Positions 1 through 4,753 of a DNA stretch of 5,286 nt are shown here, piece by piece (the first letter of the stretch is position 1; every line of letters begins with the position of its first letter). The position numbers and the translations under genes were made by a program. The notes beneath the pieces are model-generated. The model worked only from the letters and a program-made list of their open reading frames with translations. It did no database searches and was not told the origin of the DNA. The stretch comes from an uncultured Paracoccaceae bacterium (GTDB lineage: Bacteria; Pseudomonadota; Alphaproteobacteria; Rhodobacterales; Rhodobacteraceae): NCBI GenBank assembly GCA_937900975.1, contig CALCPC010000279.1, forward strand, positions 1-5,286, written 5' to 3'.

Positions 1-91
1 CGTTCACATTGGATCAGAAATCGCTGTCTCAAGATCAGCAGGATGCTGATCTTGCCCGCGATTTCTGATGCTGACTGACTCACTCTGAACG
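1..91. repeat. Three-tier nested inverted repeat downstream of fpr
   Basis: Three nested pairs of arms can be read directly. They are CGTTCA (1-6) with TGAACG (86-91), ATCAGAAATCGC (13-24) with GCGATTTCTGAT (58-69), and AAGATCAGCA (31-40) with TGCTGATCTT (44-53) around a GGA loop. The two inner stems are perfect at 12 and 10 base pairs and are separated only by short internal loops. The element lies 39 bases past the fpr stop codon, so it could end the fpr transcript, or a plus-strand transcript arriving from the left. No T-run follows the stem on either strand, so a classic intrinsic terminator is not supported. It could instead be a REP-like palindrome or a small structured RNA. The octamer GATGCTGA occurs twice inside it (42-49 and 67-74). 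Confidence 0.6.
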
Positions 92-129
92 GAAAATGCT
101 CGAACCGAAAATTGCGCCCGCCCCAACGC

Positions 130-921
130 TTAGTCGACGAACGCTTTTTCGATCACAAAATCGCCGGGCTCAGAGTTGGCGCCCTCGGTCATGCCGGCGG
201 CGAGGCAAATCTCCTTATGCTCCTGCAGCATCTCCATTGAGCCACAGATCATCACGCGGTCGGTCTCGGGCGACAGGGGCGCGCCCGTCTCTTTCGCGAA
301 GCGTCCATCGCGCAGCCAGTCGGTCATCCGGCCCATGGCCGGACTGTCCTCGCGGGTTGTGGTCGCGATGGTGTGAAGCTTTGACCCGACGATTTCCGAC
401 AGCATCTCATCGGCGTGGATCGCGGCGACGATGCTTTTGCCGTAGTCGAGTTCGGCGACATCGCGGCAGGTTTGTGTCAGCCACACCTCTTCGAATTTCT
501 CATAGGTCTCAGGCTCTCGGATCAGGCTGACAAACGGGGCGATGCCCGTGCCCGTCGAGAAGAGAATAAGCCGCCGCGCCGGGGTCAGCGCGTCCAGGAC
601 CAGCGTGCCGACGGGCTTGGGACGCATCACAATCGTATCGCCATCGGCGAGGTGCTGCAGGCGGCTGGTCAGTGGCCCCTCTTCAACTTTGATCGAGTAA
701 AACTCCAAGCTTTCGTCCCAGGACGGTGAGGCGATGGAATAGGCGCGCAGCAACGGCTTTTGATCCGCGATCAACCCGATCATCGCAAACTCTCCCGACC
801 GAAACCGGAAGCTTGCTGGACGTTCCGCCGTGAACGAAAACGTGCGATCCGTCCAATGCTTGATGCCGCTGACTTTCAACTCAGCAAGACCGCGCATCGC
901 CTTTGGCTGCTCAATATTCAT
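130..921 (-). CDS. fpr: Ferredoxin/flavodoxin--NADP(+) reductase (subclass I bacterial FPR)
   Basis: The product is a 263-residue cytosolic FAD enzyme that moves electrons between NADPH and ferredoxin or flavodoxin, supplying iron-sulfur and radical enzymes and helping in oxidative stress. An FAD-binding beta-barrel comes first, with the flavin motif RAYSIASP at residues 59-66. The NADP domain follows, with STGTGIAPF at 122-130, the TTRED segment around 188-192 whose arginine is expected to contact the NADP 2'-phosphate, and MICGSMEML at 224-231. The C-terminus reads EKAFVD. Ending in Ala-Phe-Val rather than an aromatic residue or the E. coli-type end is typical of the Azotobacter/Rhodobacter subclass. 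Length matches the family. The start is supported by GGAGGGG seven bases upstream of the ATG (925-931 on the opposite strand); a second Met at residue 9 lacks that support. The gene is divergent from the downstream helicase and has no visible operon partner in the window. Confidence 0.97.
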   Translation of the reverse strand: MNIEQPKAMRGLAELKVSGIKHWTDRTFSFTAERPASFRFRSGEFAMIGLIADQKPLLRAYSIASPSWDESLEFYSIKVEEGPLTSRLQHLADGDTIVMRPKPVGTLVLDALTPARRLILFSTGTGIAPFVSLIREPETYEKFEEVWLTQTCRDVAELDYGKSIVAAIHADEMLSEIVGSKLHTIATTTREDSPAMGRMTDWLRDGRFAKETGAPLSPETDRVMICGSMEMLQEHKEICLAAGMTEGANSEPGDFVIEKAFVD

Positions 922-956
922 GGACCCCTCCGCGTTTGTGCAGGTGCTAACCCCGG

Positions 957-985
957 CGTTACGGGAGGCTTGCAGCCGGCGTCAA
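957..985 (-). promoter_or_regulatory. Tentative fpr promoter
   Basis: On the minus strand a TTGACG -35 hexamer lies at 985-980. About 16 bases later a weak -10 candidate (CGTAAC, 963-958) matches three of six consensus bases. That would start transcription near 950 and give a leader of about 30 bases before the fpr ATG. The -35 is good but the -10 is poor, so either an activator or a different start site is possible. The A-rich direct repeats at 999-1025 lie just upstream of this -35. Confidence 0.3.
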
Positions 986-998
986 GCAACTGGGCCGA

Positions 999-1025
999 GA
1001 AAAATCATCCGTTTGAAAAATCATC
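999..1025. repeat. Paired 11-base direct repeat in the divergent promoter region
   Basis: GAAAAATCATC occurs at 999-1009 and again at 1015-1025, a start-to-start distance of 16 bases. Two bases further on, the copies still agree at one of two positions. The A-tracts stand out in this GC-rich DNA. The pair lies 14 bases upstream of the candidate fpr -35 and about 39 bases upstream of the helicase -35. That position fits a tandem regulator-binding site or an UP-like element acting on fpr, the helicase gene, or both. No known regulator consensus was recognised. Confidence 0.5.
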
Positions 1026-1063
1026 GGGTTCGGCGCGAAAACCTGCGTGTGTTAAGGCTTTTA

Positions 1064-1092
1064 TTGACGCCCTTGTGCTCTATCTCTATAGC
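1064..1092 (+). promoter_or_regulatory. Sigma70-type promoter of the helicase gene
   Basis: TTGACG at 1064-1069 and TATAGC at 1087-1092 are separated by exactly 17 bases, close to the housekeeping consensus and the form expected of strong alphaproteobacterial promoters. Transcription should begin near 1099. This leaves a leader of about 85 bases before the favoured helicase start at 1185. It also places the upstream in-frame ATG at 1101 almost on the transcript's 5' end. Confidence 0.65.
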
Positions 1093-1123
1093 GACACCAG
1101 ATGACGTGTCCCAATTCGGGGGC

Positions 1124-1174
1124 ATGGGCCGCGTATTTGACAGTGCGGCCATTCAAACGCCGCAATCAAATACG
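1124..1174 (+). promoter_or_regulatory. Structured 5' leader of the helicase mRNA with two competing folds
   Basis: CGTATTTGA (1132-1140) is perfectly complementary to TCAAATACG (1166-1174). Nested inside, TGCGGC (1144-1149) pairs with GCCGCA (1159-1164) around a nine-base loop. The outer stem ends ten bases before the ATG at 1185 and abuts the only ribosome-binding-like bases, GGGCAGA (1174-1180). A second, mutually exclusive hairpin can form: GGCCGC (1127-1132) with GCGGCC (1145-1150), extended by AT/AT after one bulged G. The stems are seen in the sequence; a regulatory role such as temperature sensing or autoregulation by the helicase is inferred. Confidence 0.45.
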
Positions 1175-1184
1175 GGCAGACCGC

Positions 1185-3467
1185 ATGAAATTTTCTGAAC
1201 TCGACCTCGATCCCAAAGTGCTGAAGGCTGTTGAGGAGGCGGGGTACGAGACGCCGACGCCGATCCAGCAGCAGGCGATACCCTTTGCGCTGGCCGGACG
1301 CGATGTTTTGGGCATTGCACAAACCGGGACGGGCAAGACGGCCTCCTTCACGCTGCCGATGATCACGCTGTTGGCCAAGGGGCGCGCGCGGGCACGGATG
1401 CCACGCAGCCTGGTTCTGGCCCCAACGCGAGAGCTTGCCGCCCAAGTTGCCGAGAATTTTGAAGCCTATTCCAAATTCTCAAAGCTTTCCATGGCGTTGC
1501 TGATCGGCGGGACCAGCTTTAAGGACCAGGATCGGCTGCTCGACCGCGGCGTCGATGTGTTGCTCGCGCCGCCGGGTCGCCTGCTCGATCATTTTGAACG
1601 GGGCAAGCTGATGCTGACCGGGATCGAGATCATGGTGGTCGATGAGGCGGACCGGATGCTCGACATGGGCTTCATCCCGGACATTGAGCGCATCTTCAAA
1701 CTGACGCCGTTCACGCGCCAGACGCTGTTTTTCTCGGCCACCATGGCGCCCGAAATCACGCGCATCACCCAGGAATTCCTGTCCAATCCCGAGCGGGTGG
1801 AAGTGGCGCGCCAGGCAACCACCGCCGAAAGCATCACCCAAACGGTGTGCAAGCACAAACCGTCGCGAAAGGACCGCGCAGACCGCGAAAAGCGGGACGT
1901 TCTGCGCCGGTTGATCGATGCAGAGGGCGCGGCGCTGACCAACGGTATCGTGTTCTGCAATCGCAAGCGCGACGTCGATGTGGTGGCGAAGTCGCTGAAA
2001 AAGCACGGGTATGACGCGGCGCCGATCCATGGCGACCTGGACCAATCCTTGCGCACACGCACGTTGGAAGAGTTTCGCGGCGGCGCCGTGCGGCTGCTGA
2101 TTGCATCTGACGTTGCGGCGCGCGGACTGGACATTCCCCTGGTCAGCCATGTGTTCAACTTCGATGTGCCAAGCCATTCTGAGGATTACGTCCATCGGAT
2201 CGGCCGCACAGGCCGCGCAGGGCGTGACGGCTGCGCGATCACGCTGTGTTTGCCGCATGAAGAGAAATATCTCGAAGCCATCGAAGCGCTGGTGAAAAAG
2301 AAAATCGAAGTCCGCGAAAGCCCCTTGGCAAAGGCAGAGGACGCAGCGCCCCCAGCGGTCGGCGACAAGCCCGCCGAGAAGGCCCGCAGCAGCGCGCCGA
2401 AGTCGCGCGCAGCCTCCTCCGCGTCGCGGGCAACGTCGGCGCCGAAACCGCGCACCAGCGCCGAGACGCCAAGCCCCCGCGCCAGCACGCCCGCGTCGGG
2501 CAGTGACCGCCGCAGCCGCGGCAGTCGCGACGCCGTGGTCGGGATGGGTGCGCATGTTCCAGCGTTTTTGATGCGCGATTTCGATGTGGCGGCGCTCTTG
2601 GCCAGCACCAACGCGAAACAGGCAAATGACGATGGGCCCGAAGCGCTGGTGGACACAGGCGACGTGGCCGAGGCACCGAAGAAAACGCGCGCGCCCCGCA
2701 GCCGGAAGAAGGCGACCCCAGCTGCAGCCGTCCCAGAACAGACCGCTTTGTCGGAGCCGGTCGCAACAGCATCGACCACAGCCGAACCAAGCCCGGGCGC
2801 GGTTGGCGAAGCGGCGGGCAAAACGCCCGCGGCAGACGGCGGATCGGGGGCCGCAACCGCAGCGAAACCGGCACCCGCGCCAGACGACAGCGCCGGGGCT
2901 CAAGCTGGAGCGGACGGGGCCAGTGCCCCAGACACGGATGTGGCGGACGCCCCCAAACAGGCCCAGGACACCGGCCCTTTCACCCGCGGGAACGCTGCGC
3001 AATCCGGTGAGAAGGCCGACCAGGCCCATGCAGCCTCGAAGGCCGACGACCCCAAATCGGTCTTAAAGGCCGACGAGCCCGAAGCGGCCTCAAAGGCCGA
3101 CCAAGAAGCGGCCTCAAAGGCCGACCAACATGCGGCCTCAAAGGTCGACCAACCCCAAGCGGCCTTGCAGGCCGACGCCGCCGATGCGGCCTCAACACCC
3201 GATGAGGCCAAAACGGGCCCGAATACCGAAAGCCCGCAAGCCGCGCCGACTGCGGCGGGTGCGCAATCAACCGCAGGGGCCAAAGCGGCCACAAAGCCCG
3301 GCGACGCCAAACCCTCATCGAAGTCGGTCAGCGCGCAAACCGCGTCAAAGGCGGACAACACCCCCGCCGCGCCCGACGCCACCGCCAAACCGAAGGCAAA
3401 GCCGCGCAAGCGGGCGTCTGCGAAAGCGGTGATCGAAAGCCAGTCCTCCCCCCTCGACGCGGCTTAG
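1185..3467 (+). CDS. rhlE: DEAD-box ATP-dependent RNA helicase, RhlE group, with long low-complexity tail
   Basis: The product is a 760-residue cytosolic RNA helicase expected to unwind short RNA duplexes in ribosome assembly, mRNA decay or cold adaptation. The core has every motif: Q motif GYETPTPIQ (20-28), motif I AQTGTGKT (45-52), Ia PTRELAAQ (80-87), GG (108-109), Ib PPGR (129-132), II DEAD (153-156), III SAT (184-186), IV IVFCNRK (255-261), V ASDVAARGLDIP (307-318) and VI HRIGRTGRAG (337-346). Residues from about 385 form an Ala/Pro/Lys/Asp-rich tail, probably disordered, with basic patches (442-448, 499-509, 735-747), an isolated hydrophobic stretch (451-466) and a tandem repeat (610-673). 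Most RhlE proteins are 400-500 residues, so this tail is unusually long. An ATG at 1101 would add 28 residues. I prefer 1185 because the family starts at MKFSELDLDP and the preceding bases form a structured leader. The ribosome-binding site is weak. Motif Ib reads PPGR instead of the usual TPGR. Confidence 0.96.
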   Translation: MKFSELDLDPKVLKAVEEAGYETPTPIQQQAIPFALAGRDVLGIAQTGTGKTASFTLPMITLLAKGRARARMPRSLVLAPTRELAAQVAENFEAYSKFSKLSMALLIGGTSFKDQDRLLDRGVDVLLAPPGRLLDHFERGKLMLTGIEIMVVDEADRMLDMGFIPDIERIFKLTPFTRQTLFFSATMAPEITRITQEFLSNPERVEVARQATTAESITQTVCKHKPSRKDRADREKRDVLRRLIDAEGAALTNGIVFCNRKRDVDVVAKSLKKHGYDAAPIHGDLDQSLRTRTLEEFRGGAVRLLIASDVAARGLDIPLVSHVFNFDVPSHSEDYVHRIGRTGRAGRDGCAITLCLPHEEKYLEAIEALVKKKIEVRESPLAKAEDAAPPAVGDKPAEKARSSAPKSRAASSASRATSAPKPRTSAETPSPRASTPASGSDRRSRGSRDAVVGMGAHVPAFLMRDFDVAALLASTNAKQANDDGPEALVDTGDVAEAPKKTRAPRSRKKATPAAAVPEQTALSEPVATASTTAEPSPGAVGEAAGKTPAADGGSGAATAAKPAPAPDDSAGAQAGADGASAPDTDVADAPKQAQDTGPFTRGNAAQSGEKADQAHAASKADDPKSVLKADEPEAASKADQEAASKADQHAASKVDQPQAALQADAADAASTPDEAKTGPNTESPQAAPTAAGAQSTAGAKAATKPGDAKPSSKSVSAQTASKADNTPAAPDATAKPKAKPRKRASAKAVIESQSSPLDAA
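3012..3203 (+). repeat. Tandem KAD repeat inside the helicase tail
   Basis: The nonamer AAGGCCGAC (Lys-Ala-Asp) or a close variant begins at 3012, 3039, 3066, 3093, 3117, 3141 (AAGGTCGAC) and 3168 (CAGGCCGAC), with a degenerate eighth copy (Thr-Pro-Asp) at 3195. Spacing is 27 or 24 bases, always a multiple of three, so the frame is preserved. The protein unit is KAD followed by variable residues and usually AAS (residues 610-673). A further isolated KAD occurs at residues 722-724. The two 24-base units are the most alike. The pattern suggests expansion by slippage or unequal exchange within coding DNA. Confidence 0.8.
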
Positions 3468-3525
3468 AACACCGCGCCGTTTCCCGCGGCTCTGCCCCGC
3501 CTCCACCGGGCGCGGCCCGCCCGCG

Positions 3526-3582
3526 GCGGGCGTCGAATGCCTTATGCCCGGGCCAAAACAGCGCCCGGGGGTGACGCCCGCC
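3526..3582 (+). terminator. Nested GC-rich hairpin after the helicase gene, possible terminator
   Basis: GGCGGGCGTC (3526-3535) is perfectly complementary to GACGCCCGCC (3573-3582). Inside, CCCGGGC (3547-3553) pairs with GCCCGGG (3563-3569) around a nine-base loop. It starts 59 bases after the helicase stop, the right place for a transcript end. No T-run follows, so Rho-independent termination is unproven; the structure could instead protect the 3' end from exonucleases. The bases just before it (about 3484-3513, containing GCGGCTCTGCCCCGCC) resemble the GGCTCTGCCCC-type palindromes I recall from intergenic regions of related alphaproteobacteria. Confidence 0.4.
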
Positions 3583-3837
3583 ATGCCACCCCCGCTCACC
3601 GCCCGAACCACCGTGCACATGGCCCGCAACCGGAGCGCACCGCCGCCGCGCCCCTGGTGAACGGCGAACCCAAGACTTGCTTCGACGCTTGCGCAAATGC
3701 TGCCCTAAGCGAAACCCCAAAGCCCGAACCAAAAAGCCCAATGCCCCACGTCCAGCGTGGAGCCAACAACAACCCAAAAGCGTTTCGTTAAAAATCTGGA
3801 ACACATCCCATTGCCCAAACTCAAAGATTTCAACGTG

Positions 3838-4277
3838 TTATGGGATGCTTAATGGCTCGCATGTTCCGCAAAACGCTGGAGCGGCGGAAAGGGGCGGGTC
3901 TTGCCCTTGCGCTGCGGGCCACCGCGCGTTGGGGCAGCACACGGCCCGCCAACCCACTTCCGGCGCCGTTGACCAACCTTCGGGCCGCGCGTTCTGCACA
4001 CCGATGCTGCGCCGCCCCTGGCCATAAAACCCGCCCCCTGATCGCCAAACACCGCGAAAGCCCAAAAGCGCGCCCACAAGTCAGCCGCCGCATTTTCGCA
4101 GAGCGGGATCGAGGGCTGAGCTTTGTCGGGCGGATCGTACCACGTATCGTCCTTCCAAAACGTCGGCGGCGTTTTGAACGGCAGCGTCGGGCGGCCAATT
4201 CCCGGCGATTTCAAGCGGACCGAAACCGGCGGACCAGTCGCCCCTTGGCCCGCCTGCCAACTGACAAGTTCAACGTC
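3838..4277 (-). pseudogene. Possible decayed minus-strand gene, function unknown
   Basis: Read on the minus strand from 4277, a frame has coding character: mixed composition with Trp, Tyr, Asp and Phe (for example FWKDDTWYDPP, then ADLWARFWAFAVFGDQG), G/C-rich third positions and AT-richer second positions. After about 80 codons that frame turns Arg/Gly-rich. A neighbouring frame takes over with similar character (GFYGQGRRSIGVQNARPEGW) and ends at a TAA at 3840-3838. Adding one base in the run of five C (plus strand, 4034-4038) would join the two into about 146 residues. No ATG or GTG start with a ribosome-binding site is present; only a TTG at 4214 begins the frame internally, and an in-frame TAG lies upstream at 4409-4407. 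I recognise no family. It may be a frameshifted remnant, or chance openness in GC-rich DNA. Confidence 0.25.
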
Positions 4278-4436
4278 ACCGCCCCGATCTGCACCGCGTG
4301 TCCCAGCCCGCGCTGGAGCGCGGCCCGCACACCGATTGCGGCCCGTGCAACCCCTTGCGCTGATTTTGCTCCGGCGAATCGGGGCGGGGATGGCCGATCG
4401 ACGGCGCTAGGGCACGACCTCCACCATCCTCAGCAT

Positions 4437-4450
4437 CCCGCTTCGGCGGG
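4437..4450 (+). other. Short CCCGC-TTCG-GCGGG hairpin
   Basis: CCCGC (4437-4441) pairs with GCGGG (4446-4450) around TTCG. In RNA this is a C(UUCG)G tetraloop, an unusually stable hairpin common in intrinsic terminators of GC-rich bacteria. The following bases are G-rich rather than T-rich on the plus strand, and no T-run follows on the minus strand, so it is at best a degenerate terminator or a structural element. Confidence 0.3.
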
Positions 4451-4662
4451 GGCGATGGGCCCGTGATTCTGTCGCTCGCGTGCCTTGAACCCAGCGCGGC
4501 GACAAACCTTTGGATTGGCCGCAAACCGATGCGCCGGACATGATCGAAAGCGTGCGCCCGCGGGCGACCGCGATGGCCGCGATGGCGCCGGAATGCCGGT
4601 TTTCGCGCCAAGGACCCTGCGCGCGGCCTTGCCGCGGGTCTTTCCCGCGCCCGCGCCACGCT

Positions 4663-4687
4663 TTGGCGGCCGACCCGGCCGCGCCAA
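4663..4687. promoter_or_regulatory. Imperfect palindrome upstream of putA, possible operator or leader hairpin
   Basis: TTGGCG (4663-4668) and CGCCAA (4682-4687) flank inner arms GCCG (4669-4672) and CGGC (4676-4679). This gives ten base pairs with a three-base loop and a two-base bulge. It lies 67-91 bases before the putA start codon, where an operator or attenuator would be expected. It does not match a regulator site I know. Other hairpins nearby (4622-4636, 4633-4649) overlap each other and are of a kind frequent in such GC-rich DNA. Confidence 0.25.
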
Positions 4688-4729
4688 CGCGACGCCATCT
4701 TTACACCCGTCCCCGAAGCGCGCAGCCTA

Positions 4730-4748
4730 GGGCTGTGGCCCAAGGAGG
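4730..4748 (+). promoter_or_regulatory. putA ribosome-binding site with adjacent small hairpin
   Basis: AAGGAGG at 4742-4748 is a near-perfect Shine-Dalgarno sequence five bases before the ATG at 4754, and it fixes that start. It directly follows a possible GGGC-TGTG-GCCC hairpin (4730-4741), which would leave the ribosome-binding site unpaired. No convincing putA promoter was found upstream. Confidence 0.8.
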
Positions 4749-4753
4749 AACCG

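Larger units (their letters stand above)
3468..4753. other. Long gene-poor interval between the helicase gene and putA
   Basis: About 1.29 kb lacks a convincing intact gene. Open frames here are Arg/Pro-rich, lack good starts, and look like shadows of GC-rich DNA. The interval divides into a GC-rich hairpin zone after the helicase (3484-3582), a stretch with less G and more A (about 3660-3850), a minus-strand patch with coding character (about 3838-4277), and a GC-rich zone with several short hairpins leading to putA. An inverted repeat CATCCCAT/ATGGGATG spans 3804-3847. No tRNA, rRNA or insertion sequence was recognised. No gene for an Lrp-type PutR regulator was found, although such a gene often lies beside putA in alphaproteobacteria. 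Confidence 0.6.

Noticed and set aside
1479..3029. Long minus-strand open frame (516 codons) opposite the helicase gene
   Set aside because: It is antisense to a clear helicase, is Arg/Cys/Gly-rich and has no recognisable domain. Long antisense frames are expected in GC-rich coding DNA.
3655..3690. GGGTTCGCC...CACCA-like bases on the minus strand, reminiscent of a tRNA 3' end
   Set aside because: No acceptor stem, D-arm or anticodon arm could be assembled around it.
3328..3804. Minus-strand open frame of 158 codons after the helicase gene
   Set aside because: It runs into the helicase gene in antisense and is Arg/Gly-rich. The palindromic intergenic element explains much of it.
4308..4323. 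CCGCGCT/AGCGCGG seven-base arms around GG
   Set aside because: The spacer is too short for a normal hairpin loop, and such words are common in GC-rich intergenic DNA.
3840..4466. Plus-strand open frame of 208 codons
   Set aside because: It is very Arg/Ala/Pro-rich with no ribosome-binding site or domain, and the opposite strand has the more protein-like reading in part of this span.
4555..4566. Perfect 12-base palindrome CGCCCGCGGGCG
   Set aside because: Pure G/C palindromes of this size are not surprising at this base composition, and it has no supporting context.
4700..4734. TTTACA with a downstream TAG-containing hexamer as a putA promoter
   Set aside because: The -35 is mediocre and no -10 with acceptable spacing matches the consensus.
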